Positions 35,401 through 48,513 of a stretch of 64,000 nucleotides of DNA are shown piece by piece. The first letter of the stretch is position 1. The number at the start of each line of letters is the position of its first letter. The DNA comes from Coprinellus micaceus. Lineage: Eukaryota > Basidiomycota > Agaricomycetes > Agaricales > Psathyrellaceae. The notes beneath the pieces are model-generated. The model had not been told where the DNA came from and did no database searches. It saw only the letters and a list, made by a program, of their open reading frames with translations. Location of the stretch: NCBI GenBank assembly GCA_951394405.1, contig OX596338.1:248001-312000 (forward strand), read 5' to 3'. The position numbers and the translations under genes were made by a program.

Positions 35401-37648
35401 ACTGAACGGAAGGAAGCGGAAGACATCAGAAAAGTGGTGCATTACCTCACGGAGAAGCACCTCGTTCCCTGCATGAGTTTCTCGCATCACTTGTCAGCAG
35501 ATTAGATACGGGGGACCTCGAGTCTCAAAGACAGATAACCAGATAGACTCAACCCTTCGAATTCCTATTCGAAATCGACTAGAGATTAGATAGACAGGTA
35601 CGTATGGACTGAGGGTTCGATGCTCGAAGGCGCCGGCAACAGCTTCGAAGGTGATAACGGGCGTACTTTGAATCTCGAGCTCGAGGAAGCACAATGCATA
35701 TGATTATCAAGGGGACCAGGATTCAGTTCTCATGGGAGCGCTTGGAAGTGCTCATCACCCTCACGTGCACTAGTTTCTGGCCGCCGTGCATTAATCTCGT
35801 AGTATCTACTTTACATACCAACGGGACGGCGAGGAAGGAGAGGGTACCGAGTGCCAAACTGGGAGAACAATGACAACCAGGGCTGGAGGAGGCATCAAGA
35901 AGCAGCCTGCGCTTACCTTCCGGCCCTGTTAATGCTTAATAAATGCCGATTCTATCCTCCTCAAGCCCCAGGGCCCAAGGGCAGACAGGCTGCCGGGCAA
36001 TGTGAGCACATACCTCGAGGTTCAAGTGAGCTTTCGGCGACCCTTCTCTAGCGTGAAGTGGAACTGCATTCAATCCGATCCACCTATCAAAAACTGTTCG
36101 TAGCAAATGCTGGCACAGTGACAGGCGGCTACGCTTTGAACAGTGGAGTGGCACTAGTATTCGTTACGGCAGGCCGCCGTTACTGAGCGAATGATTTGAA
36201 CATGTCGATGGCAGGTTGAGGGTTGGCGATAAGCGCTTTCAAGAGATGCGGGATCCGACTTGACTGATGGCCGGAGAGGACCCTCACTTGCTTTGATACG
36301 TCAATTCAAGTCCGTCGAGTACCGGAGAACGGGTCTCTCTACGCCGCAGACCTCCGCTTCTGGGGTGTGCGTATGAACCTTTCGACGAAGGTTGGAAAGT
36401 ATGGTGAAATTTGACTGGCCCCGATGGGCTTGACGTCGAAACGGACGACACCAACAGGGGCACGGCTGTTATCACACAAACGAGGAAGTCCCCAATACGA
36501 GTTAGCGGGGAGCACCCCAGCTCATCTCGACGCCAACCGCTGGATACCGTTCCAATACACCTTTGGCTGTGTTACTACAGATGACAAGCAGGCCGACAGG
36601 CGCACGACCCCCGCACCATCGCACTTTGCGACCATTACCGTGACAGCGACGGCGACGGTCAGCCACAGCCTGAGATAGCCTGAGATCGGGGTTCTCGTTT
36701 CAGCCACTGATCCGGTGGACACTTGCATTCCATTCGCCGAGCACGGATTGCGGTCTCGAGGTTCAACTACTTAGCCTTCAGTTGTCGGGAAACCTGAGTG
36801 AATACGTAGGTCACAGGACCCTTCGAGTGTTAGTTACAGCCCACTCTCCGTGCCGGATCGTTGGAGGAATCGGCGATCAATGTTAGTTTGAATAGGGGCT
36901 TCGGGGGCGCTAATTGATCCGCTCGCTTGGGCGCTTGATGGGAGCGAGCCTTTGCCGCTCGCCTAGGAGTACATGTTCAGTGTCAGTGGGGTCCATCTTA
37001 CGCATAGAGTTTGAAGTAATGCCAGAGGTATACCTTCTGTATATCTCAGGTTAGAATCCCATCCTCCCCGTCATTGGGTTTAGAATGAGAGGCATACGCC
37101 CTACTTAGGCTGAATTCTACCCAGGAAACGTGTCCCAAGGACGGGATAGCCGCTTAATATGCACCCAGAACCTCTAAGAGGGTCACCCAAGCTTCCCTTC
37201 TTCCTAGCAGAGTCCGCGAAACGGGGCGCTGGATGGCCAATGGGTAGATCGGCTTCTCCAGGTCCCAGTGCCGCTGAAAGCTCTGCTGAGGTCTCGCGAG
37301 CGAGTTCAGGAATGTGAGAACATGAGCAAAGATGTGCAGATGTCCCAGCGATGTGTGACATGTCACACATGAGGCGTGGACGAGCGCTCACGACTACGTA
37401 TGGGCGTCTATGTACACGGACGTCTTACATCTGCCGTGTCGCGCCATCAGCGGGGAAAGGCGCTCATCTTCGAAATAGAATGACATTTGGAATAGCGCTA
37501 TGGACTCGTAAATAATTGTGCGTGATACTAAATACTTGGGGTAAATATAAGGTAGTCCATTGTCTAAGAGTCCGATATTGCCGTGTGTCCGTGTCGAGTC
37601 GCGTGTCTCATTAGCATGTCGTGATACTGACGTGAATTGAGCATGGAA
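32407..37648. other. Gene-free stretch of about 5.2 kb
   Basis: Both strands were read; ORFs are short (under about 105 aa), overlapping and without recognisable domains. I see no repeats beyond single motif variants (GGGCGCTAAT near 36906) and no RNA gene. Decayed genes cannot be excluded. Confidence 0.45.
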
Positions 37649-40246
37649 TTATGCCGAGCCTGTACACGGGGTAGCAGGCAATACTTCGAATGCTGGTGGG
37701 TCCCCGGTTGGATATGTGCACCCAGCGACAGGTGTTGGGGCTCCCTGTGAGTCGTTATCGTTAAACCAACCATCGAGGCCCTCCGTTGCAGATGCTGGGG
37801 CACCAGTGAAGGTTGGAACAGGAAGAGTTACCGCCGGGGCCGTGTTGGTGTACGTTGGGAGAAGGTCAACGGGAACGTCGGCGTTGGGAATGCTCGTCGG
37901 TGGCCAAGGGAACTGTGCGGAGTACTCTGCAGGAATAGTGGGGGAAGGCTGCTGTCCTAGCCTGTTTGGCTGGAAGGTCCCGGTAAAAGGAGTGCTAGCA
38001 ACATTCAACGAGGCGCATTTGCCGACTGCAGCCCTGGGGTCACTCGGTATCCATCCATTATCGAGGCCTAACTTGTATGACCAAAGCGGAGCCTCGACCC
38101 GACCTGCTTGAGAGGGGCCAATCTGCAAAGGGATATCAGATACACGGCAGCCTTTCTCGAAGGCGACCCATACCTTCCAAGTCCAGAAGAACCAATCACC
38201 AAATGAGTCGAAGCTCGCCATAATGAAGTTCTGGAGTCCGTCTTTCATGGCCTGACTGTAGTTCTCCCAATCATTATAGAGAGCACACTGCGGGTGCGTC
38301 GACGCCACCCCGACTGCACGAATGAAAAGCCCGCAGTCGTTGGGCGCAGCAGAAAACTCGCCGCAGAAGGTCGGCCCGATGGTGTTTCGACTAAATGTAT
38401 TGTGATCAGAGCGAGGTAGCCAGCTGCACCGAGACCACCAACCTCTCGTTGTACATCCCGGCCCATGCTTCGCAAGCCTGGCTGGGCCAAGTTCCACCTG
38501 GTTGACCCTCTTCACCAACGACGTCGATAGGAGCGGGGTTGTCTCCCCCAAATGCGAAGTACGAGTGGCCATCCATGAGGACACGATCACCGCCTGGGAG
38601 AAGGCCGTTCCAGATCGCCAAACCTGCAAGCCCGTCTTGAACGGCGATATACTGGTAACGACATCAACACGATGTTACCGAAAACAACCTCAGTCATGAA
38701 GCTTACCGGTCCGTTCCCTTCCCCGAACCCCGTTACACGGCGGAGCTCATCGTACGCCTTGAGGTAAAAGCTTGACAGAGGGTCAGCCCCGATATCCCCT
38801 GCGAGTGGCTCGTTCACCAAAGCAATGGATTGGACCACGTTTTTGTACTGAGATTGTGAGAAGTACTCGGTGAGGACACGAAGGTAGTAGAGCGTGCGCT
38901 CGGCGTTGGCGATGCCCATGTTGCCCGATAAAAAGTTGATTGTGCCGAGTCTACGTTTCAGTGAGTTCCAATGCCGTGTCGAGATCCGCCCCTAAACGGG
39001 GACCTTACCTTCCGGAGTGATTCAGACCTGAACAATGAGCAAGCGAATGTCAGGGAGTGCGGGTGGTGCAGCTAATTCAAGGCTTACCATTTTGGGATCC
39101 GGGAACAGCGTGAAGGTCAATCACGACCCGTAGACCATACTTGCGTGCCCACTCGATAACGCGCAGGAAGTATGTCCAAGACGTCTTCGCGAGGAAGGGT
39201 TCCCCGGGCCACGTCTCGATGGCCCAATATCCGATGGGAACACGAAGCCAGTTGAGACCAGCACCTAGTGGAGGTCGTCATTTATTGGTTTCTCCGAAAG
39301 TGTCAAGGGTGTGGAGTTGTACGTACCAGCTATGTCCGCGATGTCTTTCTCGGTCTATAGTACAAGGGTTAGTTTGAATACGAGCCACGATACGGTTTGG
39401 AACGCACGATAAAGGTATCATAGTGATCCTCAATCTGCTTCAACCCTCCACCAGCCTCGTCTGCCGCCATAGCTTCACTCAATGTCCATTCGTCAGTCGC
39501 GTCGGGATACTTCTGAAAGAGCGCAGGAGAGATGAAGGGCTCCAAAACGAAGAGGCCACCGAGGTTGACGCCGTAAGCCCTATCCTGACCCCAAGTCCAT
39601 TTCTCGTTGAGGGCTGGTGTCCATACATTGGGCTTCGCAGTGTCGCTGAATGGGTCCTTCGGATCATGCACCCCTGGGCGACGCATTAGCTAGAGCTCGG
39701 ACAGGAAAGTACCTCGACCTACAGATACCGCCAAAGGAGTTCCTGTACGTGAACGTGGTCCCGTTTGCCATTGTGATAGTAGACCCGTCCCCTCCCGTCT
39801 AAGGAGAAGTTGCAGTAAGATCGGTGAAACAGGGCTCTGCTGTATTTCAGGCGCACCGTTAAACTGAGAGGGTTTCCTGGAGGCCCATTGGAACCAGAAT
39901 CACTTGTGGGTGTTGACGATGAGGCCGAGGGTTGGGAGGTGGCATTCCGCTTGCGTACAACCAGGAAATACACAGGAAGAAACACGGCCAGAAATATGAC
40001 AATCGTGACGACGGCTACAAGGGCGATAATGACCAGCCGTTTCGATTTGCGTTCGGGCCCTCTAGGATGGTCGTAAGAGGGGGAATCCCAAGGCTTCTCG
40101 GCGTTCGCAACGTTGTTTGGATTGGCGGCGAGTCTCGACGAGGATCCGTACGGCGTCGCTCCTACTTGAGATTCATTCGCCACCCAAGGTGAGCTAGCTC
40201 CAGCGTTCGGTCCATTGAACTCCGAGAAAGGGGGCCGCTCAGACAT
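37649..40246 (-). CDS. Membrane-anchored GH5 exo-beta-1,3-glucanase
   Basis: Seen: a multi-exon gene. Exons 39857-40246, 39723-39798, 39408-39673 and the 28-nt 39327-39354 join in frame, followed by several more down to the stop at 37649. The N-terminus is cytosolic, Ser/Pro-rich (MSERPPFSEFNGPNAG), then one transmembrane helix (LVIIALVAVVTIVIFLAVFL) and an extracellular linker. The GH5 domain includes GVNLGGLFVLEPFISP, GLNWLRVPIGYWAIE, IDLHAVPGSQNG, the acid/base Glu in ALVNEPLAGD, the nucleophile Glu in CGEFSAAPNDCG and FFWTWK. Known: GH5_9 enzymes trim beta-1,3-glucan of the fungal wall. Inference: a type II plasma-membrane protein acting in wall remodelling. The C-terminal Pro/Thr-rich tail is an additional linker-like region. 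Confidence 0.92.
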
Positions 40247-41075
40247 CTCGAAGTCAAATGGGATGGGGAGCGCTGGCAAACGGCTTATACCGCCAGGGTA
40301 TGTTGAGGAGAAGGGGGAAGGAAGGGCTCGAAGGACCAATACTCCATCGGCACATATTACTATAAGTACAGCCCACTTGTGGGCCGTGCTTCCCGTTTCA
40401 GGTGCCCGTGCCGCTCAAGAAGGAGGAGGTCAGAGTGCAATGCATAGCCAAGCGGTAACCAAGCCGGTGATCCCGACATGATGGCTATCAAACGGTGTTT
40501 TCTGAGTTTTGGTCTCCGCACCAGACCTTTCCTTGCGTTCATCTAAGCCCGCTCAGCCCGGTAGGGATGACATATACTCACCACTTGGCCATGTACAAAG
40601 ACCTTGGCAGACGCCTTACTCCTCCGCATGTGCGTAGGAGTGGCCTTGGGGCGCGCTCAGGGTGGTCCTTGGGACACCCTCTTCTCGCTACACAGCCGTG
40701 GCATGACACATACCAAGCATCAAGCATGAGAACCGTATCCAAGTTGCACCACGGCTCGCGGTGAAAGCAGGAGATCGTTGCATCGGAGTATGACTTCTTT
40801 ACGGTTCAGTAAGGGAAAACGGATGGTTAGCATCGTGCTGCCCATAAAACAATGGTCAAATAGAGGAACTCCCCTTTGCATCGTCGTGAACGGATGTGCC
40901 AAGGGGAATCAAGTGGAGAAACACACTGGAGTTGGGAGTATTGCAGAGACGTCATTAGCAGAATGGCAATAGAAATCGATAAACTAGGAGGCGATAAGTA
41001 GATGTAACCGGAGCCATTGAGAAGAGTAAGATAACGTTAAAGAATAATGAAAGTGGTAGGTGGCAGGTGATATGA
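40247..41075. other. Intergenic between GH5 and ABC transporter genes
   Basis: This is the upstream region of the GH5 gene and the 3' flank of the ABC gene. No gene, RNA or repeat could be supported. Confidence 0.5.
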
Positions 41076-43895
41076 CTACGACGACAAGTTGTGAACGTCG
41101 CCAAAGTTCGTGGCAGTGAACAAGTCTCGGTATTGAGAATGAAGGGCGTCTCTCATTAACTCATCGTGAGTTCCATTCTGGATCACTTGGCCATCATCCA
41201 TACAGCTAAGAATTGAAGGATGGGTGGAGCGATAAGGAAGGCAAACGGCCAGGATGACATACGCCGAGGAAAACAACCCAAGGAAGAGCGACGTTAGTCA
41301 ATATGGAAACCTAGTCGAGGGAAGATTGAGAAGAGACTGACATGATGCGATCGGCTTGCTGCGCAAACATTCCGATTCTGTGGGTTACGAGGATCATGGT
41401 CTTCCCACTTCGGCACCTATTCAAAGACTCGAAGACCTTGCTCTCAGTGATTGGGTCCAGAGCCGACGTCCCTTCATCAAGGACAGTGAGGTCGCAATGC
41501 CGCTGCTTGATTCTCAAGAGGTAACGGGCGCTAATCAATCCACACCAAAATCGGTGGTGTCAGTGCGGCCAATTCGTCGGAGAGGATATTGAACGACTCA
41601 CAGTATCAGCCGCTGCTCCTCTCCTGGAGTCACGACAACGTCACGATAGGAAGGGTCGTGTCGTTTCAGCTCTCTATAAGCCCCTCGCCCTACATCTCCG
41701 TTCCCGCAGCCCCGTAAGCTCTGACCAACCACCCGACATCGCTGCAGAACGCCCCCCTCTCCATGACGCCTCAGAAGGTCGTCGCATTGAGCTCCCACTG
41801 CAGCTGATCCCACCATTGCGGTTAGTTCGTGAGGCAAGATATCCTTCGCGTCGTCTCCGATGCCGATCGAGATGTTTTCGCTCATCGAAAGAGGGTAGAT
41901 GAGTTCAGACTGGGAGATGTAGGCGATGGTGCGTCGAATACTGGAGGGGCAGTACCTTCGAAAAGAATTCCTGTTAATCTTTATTCTTCCAGTGACAGTG
42001 GAGTTGGGGGGCGCGGAGTTCGTGATAACCTTGAGCAGCGAGCTCTTGCCACTCCCGTTCGCGCCAACGAGGAGGATGAATTCGCCAGGCTTGATGGTCA
42101 GGTTGACGTTCTTCAAGGCGTCCTGGTCCTGCTCGGGGTATCTTAGGTTGACATCCCTGTTCGCGACATGGTCTTTAGAGATCTCACCTGGGCAAACAAG
42201 GAAAACACTCACTTCAAATAAATATGCATCCCCTTCGACGTACCAGCCCTTGGGTAAACCAACGGCCTCTGTGCAGGAACCTGGCCCTCGGGATGCGGAA
42301 TAGGGTCCCGGTTGATGGAGCGCACGAACCGTTCAGCGTTTCCTATCGTCCCTCTGAAGGAGTCCGAGTACTGCCCGTTTCGAAATGCGTCGACGGCCTT
42401 CGTTAGGGAGTTGATTCCGTACTGGAACACGGCTATGGCGACCAAACTATTCGCGGTTAAGGACCTTATGTTGAAAAACATGTAGAGGCCCTGTAGGAGG
42501 GTCTGGCGGGTAAGCACTGGTGGTGAAGTCAATCCCAAATAAACAAGAGCGCACCATCGGGTAATCAGCGATAAGCATCTGCGCTTGGGACCAATACCAC
42601 GGGGGAGGGAGAGAGCAAGCGAGCGTGAGGAGGTTGGATTTCACGGATCCAAGAGCTTCTGAGGTTGCCTTGTATTCTGTCAGTGAAAACGAGTTAGTGG
42701 GAGAGACCGATGACTGAACAGCCACTCACCAGCCGAGAGGAATTTAGCCAAGTCATCCTTTACGATGCCATCCCGGTACTTGACGTCGAAGACAATATTA
42801 TAGAGGGCCAACAGTCGGTGGTAATGCGAATTCTCCGTCCAAAATGTATACCCTACGCCGCCAACGGCGTTCGACGGTGCCAAAAATGCGACTACGATGA
42901 CAGCAGCAGCTAGAGTCGCGAAGACCAGGCCATCAGATGGCGGTAGACTTCCGACGATAAGCAGCACAGAGAGCGACTGAGCCACGAGCGCCAGAATATC
43001 CCGGAATCGAACGGTCAGATTGCTAATGATATTCCAGGCAGGAACGAGCTCGCCAAAGCTCCAAGGACTTGGCATCGCGTTGAGGTCTACCTCGACGTCA
43101 GGTAAGGGTGATTCCGATAGCTTGAGGTTTTCTTACCGAACCCAAAATCAGACTCTGGAACGGCACGGAGAATGCTTGGCTCACCATCAACGAGGAGGGG
43201 TAGAAAATGACGCCGCAAATGGCCTTCGAGCATGGATTTATTTTCCTCCCTGTTGTGACGTGCGATGAGCGCGCAGAAGAAGGTAGAATGTAAAAATAAC
43301 TCACTGTTGTACGGAGACCCATGACGAAACAAAGGAGCAACCGAGCCACATGCACAGATATAGAGATAGTTCTTCCCTCGCCGCCTGGCTCAACGGGAAC
43401 CCCGTCTCCTCCATCGCATAGGCAAGCTGATACAGGGTAACCGTCAATCCCCGAGAGCGTAGAGAGAGAACGATTACTTACCAGGGATAGAGTACAAAAG
43501 GCGAGATATAAAGCGACTGCGGGCGACACGGCGATCCAGGCGACACAGGAGAGATAACGGAGACAGGCACCCGGTGAGAACGAGAAGACAAGCCTGAGTA
43601 GTCGGAGGGTGGCACTGATTCCTGATTTCCAGTCAACTTCGTCATCCGAGTCTTCTTGCCCCAATCTAGGAACGGGTACCGGATTCGAACGCGAACCACC
43701 TGGCAGACCCAACACGGATGTTAGGTTCTTCCACATCCATCGAGGACTCCCGCGAGGTGCAGCCGGTCGTTCGTACGCGACTTCGAATATCCCCCATTTC
43801 AAGCGTCGAACATCACGTAAGGACGAAGTTGTGGAGGAAGAGGATGACGTCGAACGAATGGATCCAGTCGAGTTCGATTGCGTGAGGCTAGACAT
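41076..43895 (-). CDS. ABC half-transporter (ABCB/HMT1-like layout)
   Basis: Seen: many exons read in order from 43895. Exon 1 (43482-43895) has a Ser-rich start and the first hydrophobic helices (YLSCVAWIAVSPAVALYLAF). Middle exons carry further helices (ILALVAQSLSVLLIVGSL, GLVFATLAAAVIVVAFLA) and a conserved coupling region (SHYHRLLALYNIVFDVKYRD). One nucleotide-binding domain follows: Walker A GANGSGKSS, Q-loop region IAYISQSELIYPLSMSENI, Walker B LTVLDEGTSALD and H-loop ILVTHR, ending INGTHDEL-like and a short tail. Odd: the signature motif that is normally LSGGQ reads VTPGEEQR. Known: half-transporters dimerise to move substrates across membranes; substrate here is unknown. Some exon borders are approximate. 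Confidence 0.85.
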
Positions 43896-45624
43896 GTCGA
43901 GGTTTCATGAGAATGTCACTGTAGAATGTTGGAATTTGGACTTCGGTCAGGCCAGAGGGAAGTAAGAGACGCAGGGAAGAAATGAACCAACCGAACCATA
44001 GGTCCCTAGTGGGCGTTTATATGGGGTACCCGAGAACCCCAGGTCGTATCCTTAACGCTGACGCACGCCGTGATCAACTTTATCACCGTGTATGTGGGTC
44101 CAAGCATACGCAACACAGGTACACGCTATCTCAAAACACTGCGAGGTTCGTACAAACGCGGTTAGCTATTCGTTCCACAGGAACTTGACCAACAGAGCAG
44201 TATGCTGCGTACCTTGAGATCTGCATTTTCACCGCTCTTCGGATCTTTGGATCTCCCTCCAGCCTAACTTAGGTCTCCGACTCGGGGGTACTACGTTTGG
44301 GGGTAGGAAGAGTGCGATTTGGCGCGCCGCAGAGGGGGTGAGTGCTCGTGAAACAGAAATTTGAGGGGAAGCGCACCCACAGTCGGAGTCCTGAAAAGAA
44401 AGGTTGCGTACCATGCACCAGGGGGACCCGGGGGACGCAGCCGATATTTTCAATCGATGGAGAGGTGGACGCGAGTTCATTCTGTGAGTTGGATCCTTCT
44501 AGTTGTCGCTGCCTTGACCGAGAGGGATGTGTGGACGTTTGGGACACGAATTGAAATGTGTGGACGCGGTCGATATATGGGGAGCGTCACGGTGGGTTCA
44601 GAATTAGAACCCGTCAAATTCAGTTGACGCCTTGGTCGAATCCCTTGACGACGTTGTCAGGGTTGTGCAGGACTGGACCCACAAGCACAAACACTGCGGC
44701 CAAAGTCGACATTTTGCAGATTGCGGGACAAATAGCCGGCCTACCTCGGAATCTTGCGTGCATAGTACCGGGAGAAGGCAAAGGAGAGCGGGAACTATGT
44801 CAGTATTCGGGGAGTGGGAAGTCGGAGTTCCAGAAGTAAGCGAGGGCCCACAAACAGTCGGGTGCCGAAGCTGGACGGCGCGAAATTCAAAGGGTACTGA
44901 TCAGTAGTCGAGTGGTATGTCCCTTGTATGTTCCCTGCTCCGTAAAGAATGTTTGGGCCCACAAAGCGAAGACCCGTCGGATCTTTCGTACACAGGCGCT
45001 CAACGTCGTACCCCCAAGCCCACTAATAATACGCACTGGTACCCATCGCGGACCTGCAGCGCCAGCGAAAAAGAGAAAAGTGAGTCCTTCGAAGTACGTT
45101 CGTGTTTATCATTAGACACTTACTAAGAATATAAGTGTGGCTGAAGGCGCTTCTGTGTGGGTCCAAAGGTGATTTATGGCGTCTTAAATACAAGGTCAGA
45201 GATCGGGAACCCACAATAGATACTACGCAGCGTCGGGTAACACGGTTCAAAGGGGCGCACGGGAGCAAACATAGACGCTGAGAAACGGAGGGGAACGTGC
45301 CCTCCATCGCCAACAAGCAATTCGGAAGAATGTTGAGCCCGTCCGCAGCGATAGACTTCGGTTTCAAGGGAACCCTAGCTGCGTTGTTGGAGAAGGAAGA
45401 TACTTAGCAAACGCAGCAGAGCCCGCACCTGAGCGATAATATCGACCAGACCGTTACCACCATCGGTCGACGCGCTTGGAAATGTGTCAACGAGGGGGAC
45501 GATGGGAAGAGGTGCTTGGACCAGGAACTTACTCCGGGGGCGCGGCACGCAATGGACCGGGGGAGGGCGGGTTCTGAAGATCCTTCCATGCAAGGCATGC
45601 CTTGAATTCAACGAACGAGTACGC
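43896..45624. other. Gene-free upstream region of the ABC gene
   Basis: No gene is supported on either strand. A variant of the recurring motif (GGGCGTTTATATGG, about 44008) lies about 110 bp before the ABC start codon. Confidence 0.45.
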
Positions 45625-46300
45625 AGTTCGGGGTTGTGAGTTTCAAATTAAATTAAAATGGTGGGTGGTCGACACGAACCTTTCCCCAGTCCCAGACGAG
45701 CAGAGACGAAAATGGGTCGGTTATGTGTGCGATTTGTTCATATCCATCTAGCTTCTCTCCCCCGAGCTTTGGTCGAGTGGGATCTAAGTCGCGTGGACTA
45801 CGTCAGCGATGACGAAAAGTATGTGTGCAAGTGTGCAAATCCGACATACACCGAGAGCGTGGAATGTCCTGGAAGGGAGATAGCTAGCTCGAAGAATGGT
45901 CGCAAGGGCCTTTGGGGCCATCGTCGAGGTAAACCGGTAGGTACGTCATCAGGAGGTATGAGTTTCAAATAAACGGTAAGTAAACTTGATTGCGTGGCCT
46001 ACGACCGCGTTCGCGTCCTTCTTTCCGAGGAGGGTACGGTCTTGGGGATGACCGATGATCATCAGCAGTGACGACGAATGTGGACGGAATTATGGAAAGC
46101 CAACGTACACTGAGGACGCCACGGAACCTCCTGAAACGGAGCGGGTCAACCCGAAGAATGGATGCTGGGAGCTCGAAGGCGATCGCTGAATTAAAGCAAC
46201 CGGTATGTCATCTGGGGTCGTGAGTTTCAAGCAAAGAAATTGTGGGTGTGCCCAACGAGCCTTTCCCCTGGGCCGGGCGAGCATTGACAAAAACGTAACG
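45625..46300. repeat. Decayed tandem duplication with coding-like units
   Basis: Seen: units of about 260-320 bp recur. GTGAGTTTCAA (or ATGAGTTTCAA) ends units at about 45650, 45968 and 46235. Within the two fullest units CCGACATACACCGAG (about 45841) matches CCAACGTACACTGAG (about 46100), TCGAAGAATGGTCG matches CCGAAGAATGGATG, and GTACGTCATCAGG matches GTATGTCATCTGG, all about 260 bp apart. Both translate on + into similar peptides (SDDEKYVCKCANPTYTE and SSDDECGRNYGKPTYTE), but the second is cut by a stop. Inference: remnants of a duplicated exon or small gene, or a non-coding satellite. Confidence 0.6.
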
Positions 46301-47256
46301 CTTGGTCTGGTATCCTGATCGCAGAACATTCGATCCTCCCCCAGGTCCGTTAAGCTTTCCTCCCTAGACACGCCGTCCCCTGTGAGATGTCAGTACTTCA
46401 CTGCTAGCAGCGATTCCCCACTCACTTGCATTCGCCCAAATATACCCAACTCAACTTATCGTCGAGTCGAGGGCTAGGAACGAGCCGCATGGCCTACTTA
46501 CCACCACGCCGGCTCCTGAATCCACTACTCAGCCTTTCCCCAGTTCTTTTGTGGGTCCTGATAGGTGGCTTTCCGACGTCCAACCATAACCACACTGTTC
46601 GCCGTTTCAGAGGTGGGATATGATGACGAGCTGACGGGGATGCCCCCGATCGAGAAACCCCTGGCAAAGTTACATTAGATTTAGGAATTCGGGATACCAA
46701 ATCGGTGTACGTAGCCACGCACCTCCATAAAGCCAACGTGCCCGATTCATCTCGGTAACTTCAAGGTTTACGGCTACGTCCCGGGTACATGAGACACGGC
46801 ACACGCTGGGGACGTCCCGGGAAGTGCAAGACGCATGCTAACATCAGTCTAGCCAGGGTGTTGTGGGTCCCTCGAATGAGTTCGCCCACGTCTTCCTTGG
46901 TTCACCCCGTCAATACACTGCAGGAGTAAATATTAGTAGAAGAACATGATCAAAGGGTCAATGAATGAAGATGGACGCCATGGTGGGGTGCACGTCGCCA
47001 ACGAGGCCTTCATTTCTATTGCTGAGGCACGGTTACTGTGGTAGTGTCCACACCGGCAGCGGCGTAAATTCGAGGGCGTTTGGCGTTTGAAAGACCACAC
47101 ACTTTGTGGCCTTGAGTCCCATTCCAATTCACGCTAAACGTTATATTGATGATTGTACACATTTCTGTAGGTGCCAACGTCAGAGAGAATTCATATCCAC
47201 GGGAAGAAAGGGAAGGCGTACCATGATTAACTTCTGTCTAAACGCCACATGCATGT
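46301..47256. other. Gene-free 3' flank of the BTB gene
   Basis: No feature could be supported. The ORFs at 46426-46623 and 46933-47127 lack resemblance to known families. Confidence 0.45.
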
Positions 47257-48513
47257 TTACACCACTACGCCACCCTCCCTCCCCTTCTCCATGCCCTTAG
47301 CCTTCTCCGCAAGCACCCCCTCCTTTTCCTTCATCGCGACAGCCCTCTCCGCCTCCCCAACCCACTCCCCCAACCGTGCCCACACCACCCCCTGCTCCTC
47401 CCCCCACTCCCGCCTCTTCTCCCTACAACATCCCTCACACATCCCGTACTCCTCCCACCTCACCTCCTTTATCCTCTCCAGACTCTCAACGGGCTTGTAT
47501 ACCCCATCATCCGAGAGCGAAGGGAGGATGACCAACGTCATCCAGTGCTCGGCGAGGGTGTCCGTGCACGCCATGTGCCCCGCGGACGCGACGGTGTACA
47601 GTGTGGGTGTGAAGTGTGCGATGAGGGTGTGCATGAGGTGCGTGCAGAGGGTGCGGGTGTGCGGGGAGAGGGGGGAGAAGTCTAGGAGAAAGGGAGAGTT
47701 AGATGGGAGAGGGTTCGGTGGAGAGGAGGTTCGTACCGTCTGGGACTGGCTTTTGGGCCGGGGGGTTGGGGTCTTCGTCGTCTTCGACGAAGTGGTGTGT
47801 GGTTACGAGTATGTAGAGTATAGCGTTCCGGATCTACATTACAAACATATTAGTTTCAGAGATATTAGTTTCAGAGGTATGAAGAATGCTGAGGGAAACG
47901 TACCTTTGGAAAGCCATACCGCTCCGCAATTTCCAGTCCCTCATATAACGGGTGCGTTTCCGGCGCCAATACAAGGGGTTCCGCAGGTAACAAGGTCTCG
48001 AAACGAAGCCGTGCCTTGGTATAGAGATCTGCGACGTCCAGCTGGTGGGGGCTGGAGATACGGATGAGGGAGGCGGTGTGGGTGAATGGCCAGGACTCGG
48101 GTTTTGCACTACTTAAATATACGATTGGTTAGGTTCTTCTTGAATGGAGAATGGGGGTTGTTTCGGGACCGGGGAAGAGTAGAACCACTCACTCACTCAT
48201 CCAACAACGTCTGAAGCAACACATCGAAGTCCTCCGACTGCACCTGCTCCACCGTCCGTATCGCTAGGTATTCCTTTCCCTCTTCTTCAGGGCGATCCGG
48301 GTCGACTGCCTCATTGACCAGAACACAGCTAACCTCACCCTTCCCGGCATCGGATCCAAGCCCTTTCAAGATGACAGGCGAATGTCGAGACAGCAATTCC
48401 GGCGAGATTTTGAAGAGCGTGTGTTGGATCCGGATGACCAGGGACCCGTCCTCGCTCCAGTACTTTGAGTGCCTACTTGAGACCGCACTTGGAGAAGGAT
48501 GCTCGACGGTCAT
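47257..48513 (-). CDS. BTB/POZ-domain protein, Agaricomycete type
   Basis: Seen: exons 48197-48513, 47904-48108, 47737-47833 and 47257-47681 close in frame to 347 aa. The start codon chosen is MTVEHPSPSA; the open frame extends further but has no earlier ATG. The N-terminal block KYWSEDGSLVIRIQHTLFKI then LLSRHSPVI is the degenerate BTB fold common in mushrooms (dG-x-hhhhhh-x-TLF-x-hh-L-x-x-HS). It is followed by WPFTHTASLIRISSPHQLDV, LEIAERYGFPKIRNAILYIL and a charged C-terminal helix. Known: BTB domains mediate dimerisation and can link substrates to Cul3 ligases, but this expanded fungal family is uncharacterised. It is divergently arranged with COG6. Confidence 0.85.
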
